NCBI RefSeq assembly: GCF_001039355.2
Contig: NW_019775802.1
Location: forward strand, 310,001 to 374,000
Origin: Lingula anatina
Lineage: Eukaryota > Brachiopoda > Lingulata > Lingulida > Lingulidae
Direction of reading: 5' to 3'
Length of the DNA: 64,000 nucleotides
A model generated the notes under the pieces. That model saw nothing but the letters and a program-made list of their open reading frames with translations, was not told where the DNA came from and ran no database searches. The position numbers and the translations under genes are program-made. Below, one piece after another: positions 25,068 to 36,807 of the stretch. Within the stretch, counting starts at the first letter, position 1. Each line of letters opens with the position of its first letter.

Positions 25068-26575
25068 TATAGAAATACATATATGGACCGGCAAGTTAGA
25101 AAATGTTGTACTTCTACATGATAAGTCAACGAAAATTAGGAGTTTTACTAGTTTAAACAATTTTACTTCATTTTTTCGATAAGAGGAAAAAAGACTGAAT
25201 TAACTTTCCCTTGCAGTTCCCCTGTATTATACTCATTGGGGAGAGGTGACCAATAACGTTGACATGCGGGCAGAAGTGGCACTACTCAACAGAAACGTAG
25301 TCATTCGCGGCGAAATGCAACCCAGGTGCTATGGCAACAACCCGTGTGCTTTCTATGACATGGACACATTTGGCGGACATGTTAAGGTATAAGTGACCTT
25401 TGACATTGAAAAAAAAACGTAGTTATTTAGTCGCTTATCAGTGTGCACTTGAGAAGAAAAAGTGAGACAGTTTACAATATCGAGAAGTTTTGACTATTTG
25501 CCCAAATTTACTATTTTAAAGGGATAATAACTCTTCGTATGAGATCTATATTTCACAATAAAAACAATGTGAATAACTCATAGAAATATAATATATTCTG
25601 TTTTACCACAAAAACGGCAGTTATAACTATTATTCTGATATCTGAGCTTGTCTTTAGACCACGTGACCTCCATTGATGGCTATACTCTGTTAAAATCTCT
25701 TAAGAGATTTTAACAAAAAACCAAACTTTTTGGAAAAAAACAGGGACTAACTTTGAATGTAAAAATGGATTCATTAACCATTGGTAAGAATGGGAAAATT
25801 GTTGTTTACTCCAGGAAAATTCATTTTTTGGCCGAAACGAAGAGTTATTATCCCTTTAACATTTGTTTGACTGTGAAGAGAGAGGGAAAGAGAGAGAGGA
25901 TATAAATAAATATTTTAAGTGATACAAAATTATTCTCTTTTAAAAGGCTGATGGTGGATCTTTGAACATAGAAGGAGTTGAGCTGTACCACATGGGTCAG
26001 GCAGGCGTGCTAGGTAAACTTTCCATTTGTGCTTTGCTTTGTTTTTATCCGGCGGATAGTCGTCTTGCTTTCTTTCACAGATTAAAAAGCGTTTCGGGAA
26101 ACCAAATATCGGGATTTAAATCGAATATAATGAGCTCACTTGATTATTTATGTTGTTTACTTTTTCATGTTGACTTTCATACATGCATGCTCATTGATAG
26201 GGACATGCAGATGTCGAAGTAATAGTGAAGTAAGTTAGAAACTTGGACAGTGGTCGAAATTAATTTTACCGGATTATGATGAAAAAGTGCATGAAGAAGT
26301 GTACATGTAGGACTAAGGTATTCATGTAGACAGTTTTAACAATACCAATGTAACCTTGTCGTACGGTTTGCTTTTGCAATACAGAAATAGCTAGTCTTTT
26401 TATTGCAATTTTATAGCATCATATCCCATCCATTACCATTTGCTGCTTGACGATGCTGGTGCCATAGTCAAAAATAACGTGGTACGTCACTCGTTCCAGC
26501 GGTGTATTGTTATCCACGGTACATTCGGGTTGCAGGTATGTATTTTTTTCTTCTCTCTCTCCCTTCCTGCCTCCC

Positions 26576-26647
<72 letters not shown>

Positions 26648-29600
26648 GTGGCACCGCATAAAGGTATACTTTCATCCATTTGCCGAACAAAATCAGATTA
26701 CATAGCTGTAGTTGCCGTTATTTTATCCATTAATTTTTCTTGATGCTTTAGGTTATGGATAACATTGCCTACCTGCACTTCGGTCATTGCTACTACCTAG
26801 AGGACGGTGGAGAACATGACAATGTCCTGAATGGAAACCTGGGTTTGGGAACATTGAGCGGCCATTTGCACCAGGCTGATAAAACGTAAGTTATGTCTTT
26901 GGCATGAGGAATTATAGTTTTCACAATTTATACACTTGTAAGAACTGTCAAGTATACCCCATTTGGTTAAAATGTTTAAAAGGGATACATTTACTTTGAT
27001 ACTGCTGGTTGTCTTTTTCATGTACTTACATATTTTATTCTAGACCAGCAACATTTTGGCTGACAAACCCGTATAATTTCATCAAAAACAACGTTGCCGC
27101 AGGGTCAGAAGTACGTATATCTATTTCCCCTCTTTATTTGTAAAATTTATATGCCTTAAACCAAGACTATAATAAAAGATAAACGAATTTCAGAGGTAGC
27201 TATTTCTAGTTGTGGGAACTTGCTAAATTTAATTTGTTTTACATGGTTTTGTTTTAGTATTAATTTTCAATGAATATTTTTTTTCACAAATTTTTATCTG
27301 AAATTAACTTTTTTCTATTAATAATATTTAAAAAAAAACGCTTGTCTTCACAATATATTCTCTTTGCTAATTGTATATTTTCTTCAGGAATGGGGTTTTA
27401 TGATCATATTTCCTAAGTATCCGAAGGGTCTGTCAGAAGGTTTAATTCATCTACAATCAAAATCTGATAGAACCGCTCTTGCACAATTTGAAAATAATAA
27501 GGCACATTCAAATACGGTAAGAATCTTGTTTCAAAGTCGAGTATTTTTGGGTACTGATATGACTCCGACTAAATTCAAAATGAAATCGGTATGAATAGAG
27601 TGGTGTATGCCACTAGAGGCTTTTTGTACATGTAACGGTGTTTTGAAATAATGCAACCCAGCTAAAGTCAAACGGTTCAGAAAGTCGCAGTCCAGTGAAG
27701 AGTTTGTCTACTTTTTCCAATTTTCTTCATGAACACATCACGATTTTTACCCATACAGATAGGAACAAAATTTTCTCATGCCATGAGAAGATCTCTACAC
27801 CTATTTAGACAATTTGCTTTCTTAACACAAAACTTACTTCATGTGATGTTCGCATGGGTCATAGCTTTTTGAATGTTTTCATGTTTTTTTAGGATGGCCT
27901 CTTTGGTGATTTCATACTCCAAGGAGATTTGACATCGGAGAGCATACTGAAAACTGGGAACAATTATAAGCCTAGATCTGAGGCTCAGATAACAAGGTTT
28001 ACAGGCTACAAGAACAAACATCAAGACTCCTGGTATCGTGGAAGTCCTATCCATTTATCTCAAAGCTCGTAAGTGGTATAGGATGGCACTTTCTGTTTTT
28101 CTTGTTCAATTTTACGGCAGTGAGCCTCTGTATTTGTAGTTTTGACATGAACTATTTACCAATATAAAGCTTTCTGTATAAACCACACGCTTTCTTTGGT
28201 CTGTCGGTCTGTATAAACGCAGACGATATATGGTCGAATGGATATGGATTTGCGATCATTTTGTGTTAAAAATGACAATCTTCCATACTTTGATATCCTA
28301 ATTCTATATGTGCACTACAGCAATAATCGTTTTTACCTATGCATGTGAAAATACGTTTTCAGATACATACTCATATAGCGTGATGAATATTGAAGTTGTT
28401 TGTGTAGTGTTTGCAATGTTCGTCTTTCCAGGTTTTCAGACAGTCCCAGGGGACACACGCACGCGGTGTAAGTACGGCAAACATCTGAACCGTTTAATTT
28501 TTAAAATGTCATTTTAATTGGATATACTGAATGTTATACTTATTGAAATATAGCAGAAAAAAATCTGAAATTCCGAAAAATTCTCCCCTAATTCGACATA
28601 AATATGTAAATGTTTATGGCTATAAATTTGTGGTTCTAATTTTATTCTAATAGCGTCATTAGTAATTCGTCAGTTTATATCTACAGCACTTCGAAAGAAT
28701 TTTTAATAAATGTCTTAACCCACCACTGTGTTATCTATAGTGCTGGATACAGAAGGGTCTGGATAGAGAACTCTGTGTTTGTAGGCCAGTCAGACAATCT
28801 TGGAGAGCCAGAGATCTATTATGACCGTACAGCTTCTGCTTGGGTAAAACTACCGAGATCGTTCCCGTCTAGCTTGTAAGTGGCTTTTAGTTTTCCTTGA
28901 ATATAACTGAAATAAATCCAATGGATTTCTAATTTTGCTAAGATGTCCATATATATAATGTAGCATGCTAGCGTTTTCGTCGGTATACATACAGTGGTAA
29001 TTATTGTTGTAATTATGAAAGAATCGTTTTAACTGTGCTCCACATTGAATGTGACTGTTCACATCCTCTTAGTTGAGTAATTTTTTAAAAACATGTTTTC
29101 AAAGTATTTTGAATTTTGCATTCGACTGCCGGTAGATAAGTGACACCTATCAAGGTTGTTGATAAAAATTTATTAACACCAGAGCTTTTCTACTTTTGAT
29201 TTCTTTCGCATCGATCAAGCAGGAACGTCTTTTAAAAAAAAGACCAGCTACCTTGTCTTATATTTGAGATGAATTTTCTAGATCACTTTTGTTGTATCAC
29301 TCTAGGGGAACACAAGTGAATGGTCTTGTTATCTATGACTTGAACATCCATTTGAGGAACTGCTATTTCAATGGTTTCCAAACAGATCAATACAGGAAAG
29401 CCGGAGGAATAGGATGGAAGAGAAATGCTGGGGCGTCCTTTTATACGTATAATTCTGTGGAAAATTTAACATTTGGATTCAAAGATGGAGAGGTATGCTT
29501 TAGTTTAAATAAAATAACAGCGCAAGATTAAACACGTGTAGTCAAATCCACCAATTCAAGTATAGAAACGTTTGTAAAGAACTACGCTCTAAATAAAAAA

Positions 29601-32279
29601 ATTGTAGATCGTGAACGATAACTTCACATGTTTGTTTTCGGTTTTCCATTAGTTTCTTTAAGGGTGAAGGCTACCCAAGCAGTCTGGTTCTTTGTCTGAA
29701 TTGGCGTGCATTGTGGAAATAATGGAATTGAAAGGGCAGAATATCCTCTTTCCTTTTATTTAACTGACAGGGACCTCTCCTGGCAAATGATGTTTTGCGA
29801 ACTATTTTAGATGTAAATTTTGATAAAATTTTCGTTGGGGTAATGTAGCATTCACTGGCACGACGTTGGTGCCAAGGGTTGAATATTAACATGACGGGTG
29901 CCACTTGGGTTCAGTATATTTTACATGTAAAATATTGTAAATAATTACTTGCTGATTGGGTTATAATACGTAGATAACAACACTTGCTAGAATCTAAAAA
30001 CAGCACTGACAAACTGCAGGGAAATGAATTGTACTCCATGAGAAAGGTTGTATTCAAATGGTTTTCTGCTATTGTTGAGCTCGATAAAAAAGTGTTTATA
30101 AATACTCGGGGGGGGGGGGGGGGACCGTTTTCCCTAATATGTCCATCATTTTGTTTATATTTTGAGTTGCTTTGTAGGCTACAGGAAACCGTGTCTTTGA
30201 AGAAAGTGGAGGAAGAAATGGCAACAAAGGCGCCATGGTAGTAGATATAGACGGGTCCTTGACAGGCCACGCCGGGGCATCTGTCGTGAGAAATGAACCA
30301 TTTTACTATACCGCAAACTGCTACGAGAAAACAAACTGGAATATGAGAGTTTGTCCAGAAAAGTATGGAAAGGTATTATTAGCAGTCACTCAGATAGGTT
30401 AGAAATGATCCACACAATATTGTGAAATTTATCGCCAATTTTGTGATTTATCGAAACATGCACAGAACAGAGTGTTTGATAGTAGATCATATTCTAACTC
30501 GGAATAGAAAAACATAGGATAATAATGATAAATTATTTGTAATTAAGAAAGTTGTCTTTAAACGATTTTAACCATTTAAATTCAGATTCGCATCCGCTAC
30601 ATGAAAACAAGCACGAATACGTTGTTCAAGAGTGACGTTCAGATGGTCAGAGATGATCTCCACCATCACAGGGAAATTTTTACCACTCGTGGTGGTATCA
30701 TTTCCGTTAATTTGATTTACAACCATAACTACACGATGCAATTTATTGGAAAGGCACCAAACAAGATTAGGATTGAAACCTATGGCTTTGAAAAATACGC
30801 ACAGTTTACGTAAGTGTTCATCTTTAGACTCGCTACAGCATGTCTTTGGTGTCACAAATAATATAAATTGAAATAACTTGTATTGCACGAGAAGAGATTC
30901 ACCATTGAACACTCTTCTGATATTAAGTAGGGCAGTTACCCATTAACAACAAATACTTCTGCTTTTAATTATAGAAAAATTAATTGATAGTGATCAAAAC
31001 ACATAGGTCATTTTGGAATGATTACAAAGTCATTATGCAGTCATATTCTGTTATGAATTATCATGTTCCTTTTGACACATAGAGATAAGCCAGATTAAGT
31101 ATATATTATCGCTTTCGTCCAGGGCTGGGGGTCGTGTCCGTTTGGGCATATGTTTCCCGAAAAACTCGGCTTTTACTAAGATTATCTACGCCAGAATGGT
31201 CGTGACTCTGAAGGCAACCTGGGAGCAGTTTGAAGCCGCGTCTCTTACAGACCAAGCAGTAGCCTTCTGGGACAATGATACAGGGTATGAAATCCATCAT
31301 CAACGCATTCTTCACATATAGCAACACGCCTTCAGTAAAGCATTTGGTTTAGGTTTTTATGCACAGACACAGTATGTCTGAACGAACAGTCAACACCTGC
31401 TCCGCGTCTGTCGTCTTTTTGGCATGATATTTGCATGATATTCGCCATTGTTTCAACTGATGTTTCCTGATATTTAATAACAGTTTTATTACTATAATTT
31501 TTCTTTGAATTTAACAGCTTTGTTGCTTTGTTCTCTTTTGCGAGAGAAAATAGAACTTTTTACTTGTGTCTTGCAGGTTGCTGTTCTTTTATCTCCGAGG
31601 TCAACGTACTCGTGATCCCACCGATCTTCTAAGATGCCCAAGGGGTGCCTGTGCATTCCTTGACATCGAGCGCACGGGACCGTATGAGGTGGCTGACTGC
31701 TACCAGGACGCTTATGGGCCGTATAGTGCAGACCCGCTGGTATGTTGAACACTACACATAAGCAAATCCTGCTGAGAATGTGAGATTACCTTTCCATAAA
31801 TATCTTCAAGTGGACATGACATTATGTTTATCGATGAATATATTTATGGATATTTAATATTGTGACATAATATTGGAAACTCCTCAGAACCATGGTCAAA
31901 TGTTTTAGGTAGAGAATGCAAAATTAAAAAGTGACAATGTGTAGGACCGGTTATTTTAATATGAGCATATTTTAAAGGACACTTATTTTTTCAGCCTCCA
32001 GACGAGAATGCATTATCGGACATGGTTTTGAACAGTTCGCCTATGCCATCGGGGGTAAATGATTTTTATCATTTTGGTGTTGATTTAGAGTAGTTTTAAC
32101 AGTCCACGTATTAAAAATAGTCTTGAACATATGTGATCGTCATCCGATTTCAATGAACAAGTTGGCAGATAAGGTAACAATAAACACAGAACAACGATAT
32201 CATTTCTGAACCTACATTTGTTACAGATAGCCTGTTGCTGTTTCAGGTTGGAGCCGGGAGAACCAGAGAAGCCAAATGA
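15834..32279 (+). CDS. CEMIP/TMEM2-family secreted protein (hyaluronan-binding/depolymerising family), 23 exons
   Basis: Coding exons: 15834-15980, 22297-22531, 22693-22859, 23122-23251, 23576-23728, 24133-24369, 24797-24901, 25217-25386, 25947-26013, 26417-26535, 26752-26885, 27044-27110, 27388-27516, 27893-28068, 28432-28467, 28741-28875, 29306-29492, 30178-30372, 30586-30809, 31123-31284, 31577-31739, 31995-32054, 32247-32279. All introns are GT-AG and phases agree throughout, giving 1,076 aa. Order: signal peptide (WLWVLLACARFVTSSS, residues ~12-27); G8 domain (~30-135, LLDVSPPPLFSLTI, ILVEEMGELEIGS); FGQKFLGARTNGTLEIHGA; ILEI/FAM3-like GG domain (~184-300, VMLAVRGKP...AIESLGS); LDDVSSL, MDTFGGHVK; parallel beta-helix region from ~450 (YPIHYHL, HSFQRCIVIHGT, FGHCYYLEDG, TFWLTNP). 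These match CEMIP block by block. CEMIP binds and helps degrade hyaluronan. With a signal peptide and no N-terminal anchor it resembles CEMIP more than TMEM2. The second C-terminal GG domain of CEMIP (1,361 aa) is absent. Whether it degrades hyaluronan is inference. The final exon is uncertain (see findings). Confidence 0.93.
16545..16795 (+). pseudogene. LINE ORF2 C-terminal remnant
   Basis: One frame reads HMREHVLYDCPL followed by TANIRERFI and ends near ILLILKTWNP before a stop at 16789. The E-H-V-L-x-D-C-P-x(4)-I-R pattern is typical of the region after the reverse transcriptase in CR1/Jockey/RTE-type ORFs and in RNase H-bearing LINEs. Upstream the frame is broken. Too short and degraded for a finer class. 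Confidence 0.6.
17931..17972. repeat. (CT)n microsatellite
   Basis: Twenty-one uninterrupted CT units within the first intron. Confidence 0.95.
18148..18362. mobile_element. MITE, TTTACACTGG family, copy 1
   Basis: Ends CCACTTTACACTGGAC and, inverted, GGCCCCATTTACACTGGT. The interior has CGACCACAGCGATGCC-like and CTTTCTGCGTCC-like motifs. A second copy lies in opposite orientation at 48979-49176. Translations of the two copies align (TKAML...TTTAMP...WS.KGR...AVQCK.GF), but only because the DNA is shared; there is no reason to think they code for protein. Confidence 0.8.
20448..20528. repeat. Inverted repeat, ~18-bp arms, ~42-bp loop
   Basis: GGTGACAATATCCTTAAA pairs with TTTAAGGATATTGTCACC. 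It has the size of a very small MITE or a solo terminal-repeat remnant; no target duplication was identified. Confidence 0.75.
21249..21273. other. Assembly gap (25 N)
   Basis: Run of N inside the first intron of the CEMIP-like gene. The purine-rich GAGAGA stretch just after it (21300-21340) may explain the gap. Confidence 0.98.
22571..22604. repeat. (CT)n microsatellite in CEMIP-like intron 2
   Basis: CT repeat 40 bases after the donor of exon 2 (GTAATC at 22532). The polymorphic tract sits in a short 161-bp intron. Confidence 0.95.
25026..25068. repeat. (TTTA)n microsatellite in CEMIP-like intron 7
   Basis: About ten TTTA units between the exon 7 donor (24902) and the exon 8 acceptor (25216). 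Confidence 0.95.
25516..25859. mobile_element. piggyBac-type MITE with TTAA target duplication (CEMIP-like intron 8)
   Basis: TTAA at 25516-25519 is followed by AGGGATAATAACTCTTCGT; the other end is ACGAAGAGTTATTATCCCT followed by TTAA at 25856-25859. That is a 19-bp perfect terminal inverted repeat with a TTAA duplication, the hallmark of piggyBac-superfamily insertions. The 336-bp body has no coding capacity and contains a 26-bp perfect palindrome at 25689-25714. It fills much of the 560-bp intron between exons 8 and 9. Confidence 0.85.
26577..26646. repeat. Compound (CT)n(CA)n microsatellite in CEMIP-like intron 10
   Basis: About 17 CT units run directly into about 16 CA units, beginning 42 bases after the exon 10 donor. 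It takes up about a third of a 216-bp intron. Confidence 0.95.
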
Positions 32280-32758
32280 AAAAAGAAAGGGAAAAGCTTA
32301 TATTCGGATGGATTGTCCTAATTCCACATTCAAAGTGCATTGTACATGTATATTCCACTTTGCAGTAATTTGTTTGTCGCACCTTTTTTGTAATCAACCT
32401 TTTTTTTGCATCAGTCTGCAATGTTTTTCTGGTGTCTCACTCTTTATTAATAACGTGACACGAAATATCTCTTGTTATGTTACCAAATGCATACAGTACG
32501 TTGCTTTACATTCAGTTTATTTGACTTTTGACTTACTCTGCCGTATGACACATATGCGAACATCAAAATGTCTTCAAATCGGGGACATGGTTCGGGGGCA
32601 TGGAAAATTGGAGTCACAGATAATAGACCATAGTCTGAAAGGAGAAGAAAGGGTTGTTTTGATATCCAGGACAGCAGACTTGAGCCGATTTTTCTTCTCT
32701 TCAACAACTGTCACAAAAGTAACTTTGTTGAAATCGAATATCGTTAGAGAAACACAGA

Positions 32759-32764
32759 AATAAA
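32759..32764 (+). terminator. Candidate poly(A) signal of CEMIP-like gene
   Basis: AATAAA 480 bases after the stop codon at 32277-32279. It overlaps the stop codon (TAA, 32761-32763) of the alternative longer reading frame entered through the upstream acceptor. Confidence 0.45.
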
Positions 32765-33951
32765 CACATGAGCTTCAAATCTCTTCCGTGCAGTCTCAAT
32801 ATAAGAGGTACACATGCAGTTGCAACAACATTTAACCTTAATTCTGGTGAAATTGTTTCGGGTTATTAAGTCTCTTTTTAATCTTTATTCCAGTGCTTTT
32901 TACTGTTCACTGCAAGGCTTTCAACCTAAGATAAAATGCTATGCTTTTAAAACGCATGTGTTTATCTGTTTGTTTATTTGAACTTCTACTCTCAGATATT
33001 ATTGACAGGAATATGCATCAATCGGATTTTGCAGCTTGCGTTTAACGACAAGCCAACGTTGCTGTCTCACCCTGAAACCTTTCACTAGGTAATGACCTAG
33101 ATGGACTGGTCACCTCATTTAGTGGCGTACATTCACTCGATCAAATATCTTTGTTTTGTGTTGGCATTGCTAAAATGTAAGGGGGTTAAGGGCGAAGTTT
33201 AGAACTCTTCTCTGTCCGTTCTTCAAAGGGGGAGGGTTCTTGAAGAGTATATTTTATTTTTAAAAAAACTTGATCGTGGCTGGGCTATGCGTTTTCCTGT
33301 TTTTCTTTACCGTTCTCCTTACTATGACGTGTTGGAACATATGTCCAAAAAGGACTGGGTACTTTATCAACGCAGACGACAAGAAAGGGGGGGCAGTCTT
33401 TGGTCCATGCAGTTGAATGAATTTAAAGCTATATAACTCTCTTAAACATAACCGCAAAGTCTATGTCATTCGATAAAGAATTTCTGCATAGAGTTAAGTT
33501 CTCCTGTACTTTATAGGAACTCGGATGACTTCTAGCCTTCAGTGTTCTGCATAAACTAGTTCTATCTCTGGCTGAGATCAACCCAGTCCAAGACAGAAGC
33601 GTGGTGCGACCTCTCTTTCCTACAGCCTGATCTCCTGTGTCTCAGCAGTGCTCTATCATCTTCAAATCGGGTAAAGCAGCAGGTCTGTCCAGATGCTGTC
33701 TCTCTGAGGAATTATGTTAGGTGAGCGACGTGAAGTGGGGCAGTGGCATGTTGGAACCGATTCTTACGATCAAATGGGCTCTAGCATATGGCAAACATTT
33801 TTCATTTTTGTTATCAGAGCTTGCCTACAAACGCCAGCAGTTACTTTTCCCTTTAGTTCCCCTCTATAGTTAACTATAGTTAATGACAGTCTAAACGTAG
33901 AATGTCAGTCTCTTGTTAGAAAGAGTGTATTAGAACTTCAAATGAACCCGC

Positions 33952-33954
<3 letters not shown>

Positions 33955-34015
<61 letters not shown>
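33955..34015. repeat. (AT)n microsatellite
   Basis: About 30 uninterrupted AT units, able to form a cruciform. Confidence 0.95.
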
Positions 34016-34016
<1 letters not shown>

Positions 34017-34703
34017 TTCAAATTAATCTTACACGATTATAAAAAAAGTTTAAACGGTGAATCTGCATTGCGGTGACGACTCAATCTCTTCAAAAGGGAA
34101 ATTGTGAATTTTACAGATACTGTATTTCTAAGTCTAAAAGTCTAAAAAATTTTTGATCTGCATATTCTTATTGAGTGTTAGCAAGAAAACTGAAAAGCAG
34201 GGTATTTTATAATACTATTCTACACTTATATTCTATGATAAAATCACCACAACTGCTACAGAGAAATATATTTTTAACGATTTCAAAATTATGAAAGATG
34301 GCTAAAGATGGAATCATTACCGTACATGTAGTATAATAAAGAACAAGGAGTTTTGGATCACTTATAATTTACCAATAAAGGTGATCAAACAAAGTACTGA
34401 CTGCTACACCACTTATAACAGTTATAGCTGTCGATATATGATGTGGCCTTTTTTTTCCGTGCATGTTCTTGTGGAATGAAGCCTAATAGTAAGGGGCCTT
34501 GTCCACTTCTTGAGTTAATCAGCAGACACATTTAAAACAGTCATAAATATATTGCATTATCGATCGAGACCCCAGCCAACCGATGACAAACTTCAAGTGC
34601 ATAATTTTTGCTGTTATCCAGCTCCCTTTGTCGCTATTTATACCTTTTTCTGAATATTTAACTCCCGCTACTGAACATTTGAAACTTGCTTACTACGCAC
34701 ATG

Positions 34704-34755
34704 GTCTGAACTTGGACATAATGACGAATATTCGTTATTATGTCCAAGGTCTGAA
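34704..34755. mobile_element. Ultra-short palindromic insertion, copy 1 (38 bp plus 7-bp direct repeats)
   Basis: GTCTGAA (34704-34710), then a 38-bp near-perfect palindrome 34711-34748 (starts CTTGGACATAAT, ends ATTATGTCCAAG, one mismatch between arms), then GTCTGAA again (34749-34755). The flanking perfect 7-bp repeats look like a target-site duplication. Same ends and same flank length as the copies at 53061 and 58205. No known family recognised. Confidence 0.75.
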
Positions 34756-36807
34756 GTAGTAGACACAATATAGTAGCCTGTAGTAGTATGTAAATCTATT
34801 ACAGAGGAAGACACATATTCATTTTGCCAATCCTCTTGTATTTGAATTATATCCATTAAATTCTTTTGTCAAATGTATTTATGAACAAATCACGCAGGCA
34901 TGGTGAATATAACATGAAAAGTAAACCAACCGAGTGATGATTGACTCATGAACAAGGTGATTGTTATATCCTCTCGAGCTGAACACTGGTATTGTATATA
35001 TGAACAATCCAAAATATCTTATATTGCTGTACTTGGCTAGACTGTAATGAAATAGCCGAAAAACCGCCATTGAGTATAAATGGCTTAGGTTTTGCGATAA
35101 AAAATATGAGCAGGCACTATTGTGTTAGTGCTGACGGTATAGCAATCTCAAGGACAACTGTCTTAACATTTGCGGTTATTTAAATCAATGCAAGAGCTAA
35201 TAACCACACAATCCAGTATCACTGGTATCGTTAACCAATTCCATGGACTTGTGCACTTATGTACCCCCTTTTCAAAGTATTTTAATTTGAAATATTTAAC
35301 CCCCATATCTGTTTTTTCATTGATGTAATAGTAATAACGTTATAGGAATGGTAGGCATAAAGGCGTTGTGGTATAGTATGCAAAAAATAATAACAAAACC
35401 TAATATAAAACAACATTTAAACAACATGCACTTTTTATTTCAACATATGTGCACATTTCATCTTTTAGTAGTCGTAACAGCCGTATCCGCCTGGGCAGTG
35501 TGTTGGTCACTTATATTTGGTGTGCAGCCATAGGGTTAAAGGATTCCCTTCTTTCCCATTTCTGTCTGAAATGTCACATAAGTTGGCTGGGTTTTGTGGT
35601 AAAGTTTTTCTTTGTATACTTTTAAGAAATATGCGAGAATTTTCCAATATTTCGTTATAGATAGACTCTGTTATTTGTCATCGTTACAAGACGCAATGGT
35701 ATTTTTTAAGAGAATAATCGATGACATATCTTAAACTAAACAAAAATCAAAAATCAACTCGGGTAACATTGTCCAAGTAAATTGAGTCCAAGAAGATTGA
35801 AGCCAGTGACACAAAATGGTAGATTTCGACTGATTTTTCTTCAATCATAAAAGTCAGCTTCACAGACTTTTAATGCGTGTCTTGTTATTTAAGTATAATT
35901 TCCCCATTAAATTAAGGTGTTTCTTTTATTCAAGGTTTTAAGTTGTTTTTACTTTTAGCTTAAAGGTTTGAACGTTAAAATATTTACAGAAACGCATGTA
36001 AAGTGCAGTTTAAATTATTATTATTGTTATTATTATTTTCCGTACGTCTTTACCAGCTCAGTCTGGTGAAAAGGTATGAATAAAGAATATCAACATTAGT
36101 ACTTTTAAATATTTATTTAGTTTTCTTTGTAGTGGCCGTGCACCGTATCCTTCCCTTTACCAAATTATGCGTCGTCGTGACACCTGCTATTTATAACATT
36201 TTACTGCATATTTCAAAGGAAAACAGATAAAGCCCTAGATTAATGCATTAATATCCTGTTTTAAATATGATGAACTCACATCTATTATTAGTGTTGAAAT
36301 CACGCTACGAATAATATCTGGGTTTCAGGACTGGTATTTTACTGATTTTAAATAGAAAAAATATGGCACTGACTAAAAGACTAGGAGCACGAACGCACGC
36401 ACATGACGTAGCGTCCCATTTGGAATTTACGCACGTAGGGTACAATATGAGCATGGACACGTAGGCCCTTTTGACGGCGAGTGGTCCACTTCATATCATC
36501 TACTTGGTGAGGTCTTAACATGTCTTACGTTCACGATGTCTACACAGGTTGGCTTCATGCAGTTTAATAAGGTCAATCAAATGCTCGTGTCGATCGCGGG
36601 GGCCCCGTTAAGGTGACTATCTTAATTAATAGTTAAGCTATTAAGTTGTCAATCTGTCACAGTGGACCGGCCCAGCTAAGTATTCACCTCAATATATTCA
36701 TTTTAACAAAAGGCCATCAATCATTGTCAAACTTGATGGTGACAGCTTATGATGTTTTGACCGAGGACATGAATATTCTTTTACTTTCCATTCATTTTGT
36801 ATTTAAT

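Larger units (their letters stand above)
32765..36807. other. Intergenic region, no gene recognised
   Basis: Contains an (AT)n tract (33955-34015) and the first ultra-short palindromic insertion (34704-34755). A duplicated GTTAACTATA-type palindrome lies near 33870. Open frames here are short and lack splice-site or family support. Confidence 0.5.

Noticed and set aside
26502-26743. Ser/Leu/His-rich frames over the CT/CA microsatellite in all three frames
   Set aside because: Translations of a simple repeat inside a CEMIP-like intron.
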